NCBI GenBank assembly: GCA_964016985.1
Contig: OZ024824.1
Span: 47,698,520 to 47,762,519 of the forward strand
Direction: 5' to 3'
DNA from: Anodontia alba
Lineage: Eukaryota > Mollusca > Bivalvia > Lucinida > Lucinidae
Length of the DNA stretch: 64,000 nucleotides
A program made the position numbers and the translations under genes. Below the pieces are notes generated by a model, which was given only the letters and a program-made list of their open reading frames with translations, was not told where the DNA came from and searched no databases. The first letter of the stretch is position 1, and each line of letters starts with the position of its first letter. Shown in pieces: positions 12,950-24,932 of this stretch.

Positions 12950-14010
12950 TATCTGAAGAGTTGAAGTTCTCCTGGACAGACGGTACCTTTGATTCGGATA
13001 AGATAATTTTAAGTTTTTTTGTTTTTTTTTGCCATATACTTGGTCGACGGACCGTGATCCTTTTAGCAATATTTTGTTCTCCCGATACAAAAGGATCCAC
13101 ATAAAATTTGATACAAACGGGCCCAGCGGCTTCAACGGAGCAGTCCATTGACAATGTGGGTGAATAATGGACGATGACGGTGACAGACGGACAGATATTA
13201 ACCATTATAGCTCTTCATGAGCATACATCGATCAAATGTAGCAAGTTTCTTCCGTTGATCTTTGGGATACATTTCGAGAAACGACTTCTCAATTTCCTCA
13301 AGTAAATGTAGAGGGAAGTAAATTTGACTAGTGGGTATCATTTGCTCTTCTCGTTTGGAGTCAAGCTCTTATATTTGTTTCGTCAAAGTGTTGAAAAGTT
13401 AATGTATATGCATTTTCTGTTTCGATCCACTATTGTGTAAGAGAACCTTTATGTGCAAGGCGAAGTTTGGCATCGTTCGAACAAGATTTAAGACTCTTAA
13501 CAACTATGTTGTTGTTCCAAAAGCGGTATATATTTCTGTTGCAGTTTTATCTCAAGTATTCGTTCCATTCATAATGGAGTGCCGTGTTTGTGATGTCATT
13601 CAACCTTATGCGGTGCCTTTGGAGGGCCGTGTCCCGTGACTTTGACTTTTCCTGGGTATCTCCATATTTACTTTTGCAGTAAAAATGTCAAAGGTAACCC
13701 AATATCACAATGTTAGCACTGGATAATTTTCACATCTCCACTCCTATACGCAAGGTTTCAGTACCGACGCTTGTTTGGTTTTGGAGACCAAGATTATTAC
13801 AGGTTTTTTACCATATGTGGTCATGAAGATACCCTGGTCGACGGACCTAGACCAGTTTAGCAACCTTTCCTTCCCCGACCAAAGAGTCGTCGCATGAATT
13901 TGAATGAGCGGCTTTAGAGAACAAGGACACACGACGACGGAATGGTGTACGGACGGACAACCTATGGAAATTGATCACTAAGGCTCATCCTAATCCTTTG
14001 ACACACGTGA
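12950..14010. repeat. Two diverged copies of the 430-475 bp dispersed repeat
   Basis: Segments 12990-13230 and 13680-14010 share phrases with the array at 3730-6170: 'ggtcgacggaccgtgatc', 'ccacataaaatttga', 'gacgatgacggtgacagac', 'attgatcactaaggctcat' and an ending 'acacgtgagg'. The intervening part, 13400-13640, is T-rich and resembles 15950-16090 ('gtgatgtc.t...tcattcaa.cttatg'). All frames are short and broken. Confidence 0.6.
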
Positions 14011-16328
14011 GGTAAATACGCAAGTGCTTGTTAGTTACATAAATACTTTTGCGAAGTTTTCTCCCTAAAAAGTAATGTTGTACTTTACCTGCCCTTTCAT
14101 AACACGCCCATGGATATGGGAGATACCACTGACAAACTCCTGTCATAAATGTATTCACAAAACAAAACACAAACCAAACATTGTTGGCCTTCATTCTAGG
14201 CACCGAGTGTTGCACTCACTTGAGATCATATTTTAACATTACATTGCAATTATTTATTAGTCAGAGGCTTTTCTTTTTACCGTTACCTGGTGACATTAAT
14301 GCTCTCTTACAAATTGTGACAGAAAACATGCCAAGCAATGACAGTAAGCTGTAATTATATTAATACATCATTAGTAACCTAAATTATGTATAGACTCAAA
14401 GAAAACGTGTGGAAAGGTCCTGATGCAACCATCATGGTGATTTATTTCGAGATTTGTTTAAACACAAAACATTGGTTTTAATTGATAAAGGAGTTTATAA
14501 CATGGCTGTACTCAATTCAACTGTAATAAAACAAAAACCATGTTAAGTAGGAGATTTAATAAAACTGCATTTTTGCTTGTTTGTTTAAATTTGTCTTTGG
14601 CTTCTGTAGCTGTGTGAAAATGCTTTGGATATAGTTTCAATATACTACACCCTGAGCGAGTGATTTTTTAATTTCTTTATAATTAATGACTGGTTCCGTT
14701 TGCTATCTAAACTCCACGATTATTACTATTCATACTAGTCCACAGTACTACAGTTTGTTCTTTGTAAAATATACTTAATCAGTACATTCCACATCATCAA
14801 TAAGACCGCCATTGAGAGCCATCTGCTTTGTTTCATCATAGTGTTTGTGATTATATGTGATATGGTGGTTCAGTGATGAAATATTTGTATTTTGGAGTTG
14901 CATCAAAATTAAGGGCGAGGTTCCGATCGAGTAAAATTGTTTAAGCCCTCCACATCCCCTTGTTTGTTTTGTCAGATGGGATTATTTTCTTCTGTGTTTG
15001 TTTGTCGGTTATTGCAGTTGTGCTGTTTTGTTTCGTCAGTTTTGTTACCGATCTCTTATCCTTTCGGTGCCAAGGGAATGTTATGTTAAGTGTTTGTGGC
15101 CTTTCAGGACTCCTGACAAACAAACCAAACCTACAGCCGCAGATATATGACAGGAGATGCATAAATCAGGCATCCGGAGCACACCTCACTTGCTGTGACT
15201 CACGAAAAAAGACAATTGTGGCTTCGGACAGATTATTGCCCTGACTTATGCTAACTATCCTCAAAGGCACGATACAAACCTTTTCAGAAGAGGAACTACT
15301 TTGTTTTGGAGAAAGATAGATGGGATAGGATTACCTTTTACGCCACTGCCACCTACATCAACGGTTAGCTATTTAATTTAACTTTGCCGTCGTAGTGAAC
15401 CAGTTTGATTAGAGGCCGCGTATTTTGCATCTTTCAGCCCACGTGATGATGCTCAAAATTTGCGAAATGGTTTAGGCATGGCTTACGCGTAAAGCATTAT
15501 TTAAAAACAGTAATTAGGTTATATGGATTTGTTAACATAATGTTGCTTCTATTCCTCTTCGCCATTTGTAACTTAATTTCACAATTATAGTGTATCGTTT
15601 TCCATATTTTAATTAGTTTTATAACTCATATATAATTCTAAATTTGCCTGCTTTTTGTACATCAACGAAGTTATAATATTCATCATGTCCACGTGAATAT
15701 ATTAAACATGTATGTTGGAGTTTACATCAGACCTAGATAAGCGAGTATTAAAACGAAACACAACCTTTCGGTACTCGCTCAGTTATCTACCTGTGTATTG
15801 CTATAATACTTTGATCTACGTTGCCTAGTGTAATCATATAATATGCGGGTATCTTATATGTGCATCGTGCAGATCGAGCAACCAGAATAATACTTATAAA
15901 ATTTGCTTATTTCTCCTGTAAACCGATCCAAAACTGCACTTCTGCTGCAATTCCTCTTCATTTGTACGTTCCGTTTTCGCTAGAGTGCTGTTTTGTGATG
16001 TCGTCTCGTGTCATTCAATCCTTATGTGTATCTTGAAAGGTTGTTCTCCGTGCTTGTGGCCTTTCTTGAGTAGTACCATATTTACTATTTTGCAATAGCA
16101 GAACCGCCCTGGATCGGCGCACATCCCTGTTCCCCATCCCTGCGCCAATATTCGGCCATTCTATATTCGAATCTTCAGCTGTTAATCTTTCCGGTCAAGG
16201 CGGCTTTTTTGCAAAATTCGCCATCTTAGGTCTCTGACTATTATACTCAGCACAAAATTTTGGATTCTTTATCACCATGGGTTTCAGTTTTGCATTACTT
16301 TCGAACGCTACATGCATTGCTTCAGTGC
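14011..16328. other. No gene recognised over 2.3 kb
   Basis: AT-rich intergenic or intronic sequence. The segment 14941-15244 keeps short frames open on both strands and has a T/G-rich style like the short retroposon bodies, but I cannot define it. 'cgtggacatg'-type short palindromes near 15690 are not convincing. Confidence 0.4.
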
Positions 16329-16330
16329 TT

Positions 16331-16410
<80 letters not shown>
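16329..16410. repeat. Poly-T followed by (TG)n microsatellite
   Basis: 24 T residues, then about 58 bp of TG. Simple repeat, with no other element attached that I can define. Confidence 0.95.
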
Positions 16411-16416
<6 letters not shown>

Positions 16417-16525
16417 TTTGACTCTGTTGTAACATATTATTTCGAATAAATGATTGGAACCTTGGGTGACGGATTCTGTAAAATCGGTTCAACCACACAT
16501 CCTGCCCAACTGCGTGTTTTTTAAA

Positions 16526-16660
16526 CCGCTGACCGTCTTGAGACGGGGGTTCTGGTATTATTTGCTGTTTCTGTTACTTTGAGATCCTTCCCGCGTGTTA
16601 ATCTTGTACCATCCTGTTTCACACTAATCAATGCTTTTGCAGACTTGCCGGTGTAACAGT
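16526..16660 (+). repeat. Stem-loop-headed short element fragment
   Basis: Begins with CTGACCGTC-TTGA-GACGGGG (16530-16548). The stem uses C-G where the 6985-7000 copy uses T-A at the same pair, a compensatory change. The body is T-rich ('ggttctggtattatttgctg') and non-coding. It runs into the satellite array at about 16660. Confidence 0.5.
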
Positions 16661-18720
16661 TTATCTTGCCCTCTGGGCAGATTGCGCCCCCCGGGGGCAA
16701 GATACCCCGGGGTATTTGCCACCCCCCCGCTGTAGGCAGCTTGCTCCCCACCTCAGAAAACCTGGCGAACTCAGTTCTAAATGATATTTATTTTTTTATG
16801 ACAAGTTTCTATTCGGTTATTTGAACAGAAGTAATGTATGCTTTTTCTAATTATTCTCTTTATGCCATGAGGTTGGGGCCAAGATAATGTGGCCATAGCA
16901 TTTTCCTCCCAACCCCCAAAATCCTTGCACACACAGCTTAGAAAGATTTTTTTTTATCATTTTTAACAGAATTATTTTTTATTATTAATAACAGGTTATT
17001 TAAGAAATTCAAATATTCTCATGCTATTTCCTGTCGTTATGTAGACAGGATGGGGTGAGGTGGGGTGGCGGGGTGGGGGGTGGGGTGGGGGGGGGGGTAA
17101 AATACTCTGGCCTGGGCAGCTTGCCCCCCACTAATGGGAACTTGGTAAACTCAGATCAGAAAAGCTGTTTAAGCGTCTTAAACATAAATTTCTAATGCAT
17201 AGACATTAGAATTGTAGTAATACCTGCTTTTACTTATTTTTTTTCTCTTTATGGGAAGGTGTTAGGGCCAAAATACTGTGGCTTAAGAAATTTGCACCCA
17301 ACCTCAGAAAATTTTGGGTACAAAGTTCAGAAAATAATTTGTATCTTCTTTAAAACATTTTCCTATTTAACAGGTCATTTGAATATTTTTATATTTTGCT
17401 ATACCTTTCTTCAGACAGGAAGGGGTGGGGGTAAGAAACCCTAGCCTGTGCAGCTTGCCTCCTGGGGGTGTGAAGATACCCTGGCCTGGGCAGCTTGCCC
17501 CCAACCCATGAAAACTAACTCATATCAAAAAGTTATTTAAGCAGTTTAAACATAAATTTCTAATGCTTAGACATTAGATTGGCCGTTATAACTGCTTTTA
17601 CCTATTTTTCTCTTTACAGGAAGGTGTTAGGGCCAAAATAATGTGGCCTGAGCAGTTTTTCTCCCAACCACAGATAATCTTGTAAACAAAGTTCAGAAAA
17701 TTATTTTTTATCATTTTAAAACCATTTCCAATTTAACAGGTCATTTGAATATTACTATTATTTGCTATAATCTATCTTACTGCCGACAGAAAGGGGTGGG
17801 GGTGAGATACCCTGGCCTGGGCAGCTTGTCCCCGGGAGGTGAAGATACCGTGGCCTTGGCAGCTTGCCCCCCATCCATGCAAACAGCCAACTCAGGTCAG
17901 AAAAGTTATTTAAGCATTTTAAACATAAATGTCTAATGCACAAACATTAGATTTGCCATTATAATTGCTTTTACCTATTTTTCTCTTTACAGGAAGGTGT
18001 TAGGGCCAAATAATGTGGCCTGAGCAGTTTGCTCCCAGCCTCAGATAATCTTGTAAACAAAATTCAGGAAATTATTTTTTTTTCAATTTTAAAACAATTT
18101 CACATTTTTAATAGATCATTTGAATATTACAAATATTTGCTATTACCTATCTTTCTGCCGACAGAAAGGGTTGGGGGGTAAGAAACCCTGGCCTGGGCAG
18201 CTTGCCCACCCCCCGGGGGTGAAGATACAAATATTTGCTATTACCTATCTTTCTGCCGACAGAAAGGGTTGGGGAGTAAGAAACCCTGGCTTTGGCAGCT
18301 TGCCCCGCCCCCCGCACCCATGCAAACTTCGCTAACTTAGATCAGAAAAGTTATTTTAGCATTTTAAACATAAATTTCTAATGCATAGACATTAGATTTG
18401 CCATTATAACTGCTTTTACCTATTTTTCACTTTACCGGAAGGTGTTAGGGCCAAAATAATGTGGCCTGAGCAGTTTGCTCCAGACCTCAGATACTCTTGT
18501 AAACAAAGTTCAGAAATTTATTTTATCATTTTTAAAACAATTTCCCATTTAACAGGTCATTTGAATATTACAATTATTTGCTATTACCAATCTTTCTGCC
18601 GACAGGAAGGGGTGGGGGGTAAGATACCCTGGCCTGGGCAGCTTGCCCCCCACCCATGCAAACTTAGCTAACTCAGATCAGAAAAGTTATTTTAGCCTTT
18701 TAAACATAAATTTCTTAAAT
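16660..18720 (+). repeat. Dimeric satellite, ~370 bp units made of two ~185 bp halves
   Basis: The phrase GGAAGGTGTTAGGGCCAAAA or a close variant recurs near 16866, 17253, 17619, 17992 and 18437, with spacing of 366-373 bp except one interval lengthened by a local ~90 bp duplication (18132-18222 and 18223-18315). Within each unit a second phrase, GGAAGGGGTGGGGG...CCCTGGCCTGGGCAGCTTG, starts a half that aligns with the first: 'ggaagg', 'ggcctg.gcag.ttg.ccc', 'tcagaaaa.ttattt'. Each half is preceded by a pyrimidine tract ending in AG. Short frames are broken at random, so there is no protein. Confidence 0.85.
17045..17098 (+). other. G-rich tract able to form G-quadruplexes
   Basis: More than eight runs of three or more G in about 50 bp inside a satellite unit ('gtggggtggcggggtggggg'). 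A shorter tract lies at 18760-18800. Confidence 0.7.
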
Positions 18721-19110
18721 AACTTTTCAGATCTGAAATTTTCAAGTTCCCATGAGATGGAAGGGTTGGGGGTAGGGTGGGGTGGGGGTTGGGGAGGGCC
18801 AGCTGCCCAGGCCAGGGTATCTTCATCCCCTAGGGGCAAGCTGCTTAGGCCAGGGTATCTTCACCCCCGGGGGCAAGTTGCCCAGGCCAGGGTATCTTCC
18901 CCCTCCCCCTCCCCCACACACACTTCCTGCCTTTAGAAAGATAGATAATGTCAAATACTTGTAATATTCAAATGACCTGTTAAATGGGAAATTGGTTGAA
19001 AGAAAAGTATGAAAATAATTTTCTGAACTTGGTTTACAAGATTATCTGAAGTTGGGAGCAAACTGCTCAGGCTACATTATTTTGGCCCTAGCACATTTCT
19101 GAGCTATTTT
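18720..19110 (-). repeat. Inverted copy of the dimeric satellite unit
   Basis: Minus-strand sequence from 19110 to 18720 repeats the array phrases: TTGGCCCTAGCAC is the complement of GTGCTAGGGCCAA, followed by 'gctcaggcta', 'tttacaagattatctg' and 'cccaggccagggtatcttc'. The repeat of 'aggccagggtatctt' two or three times near 18810-18900 shows extra local duplication. The array thus ends in a head-to-head inversion with a G/C-rich centre at 18760-18800. Confidence 0.8.
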
Positions 19111-21150
19111 ATTTTGTTTCATGCATGGCCACCTCATCATATCGATCCCAATATTTAAGTGATTATAACCGTTAGGCAGTGGTTTGTGTTTTGAAAATGA
19201 AAATTAGGAAGACATGAATTAAAAAAAAATGCTTAAAGAAACCACTAAATGCACACCGCAGGCATAAAGCAGAATCTATTTCTGCTCCGTGTGATAGATG
19301 GAATGTTTCTGTGTTCAAACTTAACGACATAAGAAATTAAAGTACCAACTCTTTCCGTTTAACTCTTATGGCCGCCGCCAATTTCTTCCAGAAAGCCTGT
19401 GTTGTATCAACCATCAAGCCTACGCTTAACCCGGCAAGCCTGTGAAAGCACTGTGTGTTTGGTGCCTCGTTATTGTGTATGTCCAGTCTTGTGTAGCTTT
19501 GTGATTACCTCACTTGGGCCACACTGATGAAGTTTAAAAAACAGAAAGGCATCTGTGGCACTAAATTAGGTATAGTTAAGCTCATATTGGGGAAGAGAAA
19601 GCCGGTCGCTTGGCTAGTTGTTTAGTTATATGTTATGGATATTCCTGTTTGTTCACTCTTCCTCTCGGTATCGGTAACTCTTCGTTACTTCTTTAATACA
19701 TACTGCGGCATTGTTCTTATGTATGACACATGAAACACTATTGCAATCTTATCAGATGAACGGAGCCAGAACAGAATTCCACTTGATACATTTAAGGGAA
19801 ATCTTTGACTTCGATAACACAGAAAGTTCAGTAAACTTGACATCAAATAAATGTTAAAAAGAAGTTTAAATAAGAAAGTCGACCCCAGTACTTTCATTGT
19901 GGTACTTTTTGTTAAATGTTCTGTAGTGTTTCACTTACAAGCGTTTTTCTTTTATCACTTTAGTAAGTTAAAGATATAGTCAAACGTCATTATTTTGATA
20001 GAAACATATGAAACACTAATAAAATCACTTTACTTTTTTGATGTGTTGTGAATGTGTGTTTATTGTAAAGGAATCATATCAATCAATATGTCTTCTATGT
20101 GACTGTTGCTGATTGTAAGCTCAAAATGGTTCATAATTGGATGAAAAAAATCTATTCTATTCTGTTCTATATTCAGTTAAATATAGATAACATAGTTACC
20201 ACCTTTGTGCTGCCAGCTCTGCTTGTCAGCTGTTCTTTTTGTGGCTGTTTAATTGCATTTGTCTGTCTCATATTTTGATGTTGAGAACTTGATGTGGATC
20301 TGATTGTATCAGTTCCTGAGTTAACTTATTTACTTTGCTTTTTTGTTGTTTTTGCGTACTTAAAGTGCATGACCAGTGTATTTACCCTACATACTGGGAC
20401 AGACAGGCTTTGCAAACAATGTATGACCAGATCAGATGCCACAGAATGCTACTTCATTGTTTGCCACTCATAAAGCAATATTTAGACATATTAACAGGTA
20501 GACAAATGTTCTTGTTCAAATTTTAGGACAAGTATGGTAAGGAGTTAAGGTGTCCATATACATAGATTAAATATGTATCCCGTCCAGGACACAAATTTTG
20601 TATAAAAAAGGTAGCAGGACCTTCTTTCCTAACGGACAGCACAACTCTGCTGCTTGTTTTGAAACATTGAGAGTCCAGTATACTCTTGGGCTGTTCAGTA
20701 TTTGCTGCTTCGTCATTAATGTAAAATGACACGGATTTATTCAACAGCGTGTGTCAATGCCAATTACAAAAGGAGAATTTTATCTCCATTCACATTGTAA
20801 TTTTGCTCATTTTAACCTATATCGCATGATAACTATAAATAAGCATAACTTGGTTATTTATTCTTGTCAACATTTTCTCCTATACCACGATATATTTGAT
20901 ATAGTATTTCTTCGACATATATGTCAAGCAAAAGCACATAGTAAAGTGACGATTAAGTACCTTTTTATTTATTTATTTATGTACAAAAAAAAACCTTATT
21001 GTGAAATAGCTTGAGCCCCTGAAACACGCTTATAGCGCTGTTTTCGTAATGCTATACCTGTGAAATAAGTGTTATATGACGGCGTTTGCCTGGTTATTAC
21101 GTTAACAAGCAAACAACTCTTTGTAATCAGTAGCCCTATGCGCCCCAACA
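19111..21150. other. No gene; one dispersed-repeat copy near 20360-20530
   Basis: AT-rich sequence without coding signal. At about 20360-20530 the phrases 'gatcagatgccacagaatg', 'gtttgccactcat' and 'acaggtag' match the repeat also seen at 22080-22230 and 32400-32530. The rest is featureless to me. Confidence 0.45.
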
Positions 21151-21154
21151 ATAT

Positions 21155-21835
21155 AGTGAAAACATGTTCCCCATAATGTAGAGAAAACAGGGGTCTACAG
21201 GAGTCTACATTGATGGGCGATTTTACAGAATTTTGCAGTTTTTAAACCAGTTGTTTTTTTAAATCTATTTTTACTATTTTTGCAAAACTTTGTTAAATAA
21301 CCAAACTATTTTTACTTCCCCATATAATTTGGTGAAAATGACATGGCATACATAAGGAGGAAATAACGATAAATATATCTTTTTTTTTTAATTTCACCAG
21401 AAAACATATGTTGTGTGTACGAATTAGAAGTGACACATCTTTACTCATACTCGGCGCCTCACAGAGATGAGTCTACAGGGGATTCTAATGAAGTACCCAC
21501 AACGTATGCGTTTGAGGAAATTCAGAAATATATCAATTTGTTTTGGTTAAACAAATGGCTTAGCTAGAGAGCTTTTGCTAACACCTGTACATCATTACGG
21601 AAACACGCCTATTCAAACATATGGAAAATTTTACAACCAAAAAAGGAAAATGTTTTGATAAAAAATTCAGATCGGCGAGGCGGTTCTAACGAATACCCAC
21701 AATCTATGTTTTTGAGCAGAAATAAGAAAAAATAATGTATACCCCTGTATACCCCAGTTTTACTATATAAAAGTGGGGTTTAAGGGGGTCAAAATTATAT
21801 AGGTATGTTTTCGCGATGTTACAGAGGTTTGTTAA
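21155..21835 (+). repeat. Two copies of a MITE-like family with 'gtgggtactcgttagaa' core
   Basis: 21596-21835 matches the reverse complement of 26533-26810 over most of its length. Shared landmarks are 'aaacacgcctattcaaa', 'cgaggcggttctaacga', 'tacccacaatctatgttttt', 'ccagttttactatataaaa' and 'aggtatgttttcgcgatg'. 21155-21560 is a more diverged relative ('gattctaatgaagtaccca', 'caggggtctacaggagtc'). It is non-coding. In this copy only the right half of the central palindrome survives. Confidence 0.65.
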
Positions 21836-22012
21836 CGTAATGTATTTTCATAACAAGTTCCAACACCCAGCGGAAATAATTAATATGACACTAATGGTAC
21901 GAGTAATTTAGGTTTAAATGATAAAAACCTTCTGTTTGACGTCAACAGTAATATTACAGACTCATATAACTCTTTCCTGAACCGTGGTGCTATTTTTGTA
22001 ATACACAATTCA

Positions 22013-22380
22013 GGGGCGGATCCAGGAGTCTTTAATAGGGGGCTTAAAGTTTCTTAGCGGGTTCGATTTAATTAAACAACCGTACTCACCCTAAGTGTTT
22101 GGACATCACAGGTCTAAGCAAACAGTGTAGCCTCTGATCAGACATAACGCAGCGTCTGATCAGGGTCTATACTGTTTGTCACTCATCCAGCAATTGTAAA
22201 GACATTCACAGGTAGTAACATGGACGTGAGTTTCATTGCAAATACAAGGTAAAAAATTAGGTGTGGAATAGTCTGGGTAAATAGAGTATCCTAAATTTAT
22301 CATATAAAATTTCCCATGTGAATGAAATCTTAGTCAAAAAGGGGTTTGACTGAACCCAACAAAGCCCCTCTAGATACGCT
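22013..22380. repeat. Possible MITE with GGGGCGGATCCAGG terminus
   Basis: The left end reads CAGGGGCGGATCCAGGAGTC. The right end near 22365-22382, 'cccctctagatacgc', is an imperfect complement of it. Inside lies a copy of the dispersed repeat (22080-22230: 'tctgatcagggtctatactg', 'acaggtagtaacatgga'). The TIR is short and diverged, so the boundary is tentative. Confidence 0.4.
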
Positions 22381-24932
22381 TCTTGCAATTAAACCAAATG
22401 TTTGAACCAATCAAATAACTGAAATAAAATAACAGAAAAATGGAAGATTTGATTAGAAACACTATAGTGACGTTGAGAGTTTAATAAACCAAATCACACA
22501 AATGGTGCGCAACCTAAGAAAATAGCCTTTATTTTTTGTATCCGAACAGTGATGAACCAGGTCAGCCTGTGTATCCGCGCAGCCTGATAAGCTGTTTCCC
22601 TGTCCGTCAATATAGTTTACGTATTTGTTCCATAAGCGGGTAAGGAGGATCCTGATCAGACAGTGCGAATACTCAGGCTCGTTGCCCACATATAGCATAA
22701 AGATAATTTCTTGTCTTGCACATCAAACTTCGTCATTGACCTTGATCACTCTTCGGGCTAAGTCAACAGACGATAAACTGATGATATTTTCTTATAATTT
22801 TTTTTTCATTTAAATTGTTTCCAAATATTTCAAAATGTCGTCTGCTGGTATTTTTTACCCAGCATGCTAAGCGTCAACAACTTCAATAATGCTTTAAGAA
22901 ATTTAAGCGATGTGGAACTAAACATTCATTCTACAACCATGTCAAAACTGACATTTGTCGACTACAAAAACACATATGCACACGAACATCAGATACATAT
23001 TAGATGACTGTTAGTTGTGTTGTGAAACAAACACGCAAACATTGAGGTCCATTTTAGGGCTTAACGAAGACTAAGTCCATCATGTTCATGTCCCGCAACT
23101 TGGTCTGGTGTTTACTGGTCCTCATTAGAATGTAATAAATCTTGTAGAACAACTATGGAGAGCAGCTGTTAAGACAGCCGTGTAGTCTTGATATCCGCTT
23201 TATCACATGGAAAAACGAGCCTAACGTAAGAAAACATACCCTCTAACATGGGCGTCTAACCAAAATTCAAATCAGTCTGCGCATCTATCTTCTTTGTCCG
23301 CATGAAAAACTTTGCATCGTTGGCTAACCAAACTGCGCCTAGTGAAGATTCTGATCATATTGCGCGATCAGGATCTCGGTGATTTTTGCTGGGCGCACAT
23401 GTCTGCAAACACTTTTTCTAACGTCGCGGCTCAAATATAGATTGTCTCAAAGCGAACCTCAGTTTAGCTAAAAGTTGTAGTACATGTTTTGTAATACTTG
23501 TCATTAACTTATCTTAACTCACACGTTAATTTCATTTTATTTTATGTTTTTGTTGTTGTTTCTGTTTAAAGTTTTGAAACAAAATGCAAATGACTTGAAC
23601 AAGGTGATTGTATTAAAGTGGATGACTCTGTGGCGTTACTCTTATACTTGTATAAACAAACACTTTGAGGGTTTGGGAACTATATAATGTCGATCACGAT
23701 TAGTAACTATGCGTAGCATGCAGATGCATGGATTTCAGACACGGTCGATCAAGACCGAGATTCATACAGGTGCCTCAACATGATAAAGCCTGATTTTCGG
23801 GGATTCTGTACACTACGCATGCTCAGAAGATGAGCAAAGCTTCCGCTTATTATTGGCAATTCGCAAAAACTACGTTTAAGTCGCAACGTGGGAAATGTAC
23901 CTTTAGGCTAGTACGCTCAGCGAATACCGCAGTCTGATCAGAGTCTTCGCTGTCCGACCAAGGAAACCTTGGCTCGTTGGTTATCCAAAGACCGACCAGC
24001 AAAGACTCTGATCAGACTTTGTTATCTTTGTACATTTCCTCACGTTGTGGCACATTTTCACGTTAATATATGAACTGCACAAGCCCAAAGTCCAAGTACA
24101 TGCCCTTGTGCTATGTTTACGGGAGTCATTATGCCAAAAGATACAATGCGAACATTATGGAAGGATTTGAAGCGAATGGATACACCTGGAGATTTATCAA
24201 ACTATTTGCGGATAAAGATTATATTCCATAGTACATAAACCCTTTCTAAAATGGTGGCTGTTCTTAAAGGAAACATTTGCTCCAAGAGGAAGTAATATTT
24301 TCTTTTACTAGTACTCCCAGTGAGAAGGAAGGTAACTATTCTATGTCAGAGTCATTCTCATGGAAGGGGCCTTTTTGTGCTAGAGATATTAATACTATAC
24401 CCTATCCCTCGAATGGGGACGTTACTTGGACAGCCCTGTACAGAGAGAGATATACCCTGTGTCGATTAAAGATCTCGCTTCTTAGACCAAATTGTTCACT
24501 TGAGTTCCATCCTACAAAATCAGTCCACTGCAAAGAATGGTCGAATAAGACAGAGAGCATCCTATGCATGAAAGAAGAAAAAACGTTTATCAATTCCCCT
24601 TAATCTGTGTGTTCCCCTTGAAATAAAGGAAATTTAAATGCAGTACACTGCATCTCATTATCTTTTACCACTTTCGGGGCTAATTCTTATTTTTCCAAGA
24701 AAATAGGCTGACATTTCATGCTAAGGAGACAATTTGCATAAAATGTCATCTATTTTCTGAAAAAAAAAAAAAAGATAGAGAACTATTTCAAAATGTCAAC
24801 TGCTGACATTTTTTCTCAGCATACAGAGCGTTTAACGTGTATCATTATGAGTTAAGACAATCTATCATCAAATCAATTTGAAAATACAATGTATGGAATA
24901 TTTTTGTAAAGAAGTTAAGAATATGCAATGCA
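22381..24932. other. No gene; scattered CTGATCAG-type repeat relics
   Basis: Dispersed-repeat phrases around 'gcagtctgatcagagtcttc', 'cagcctgtgtatccgcgcag' and 'ttggttatccaaagaccgacc' occur at 22555-22690, 23270-23400 and 23900-24030. They resemble short bits at 30970, 31360, 33550, 51750, 52070 and 58520. The frame open at 24277-24603 has no motif that I recognise. Confidence 0.4.
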
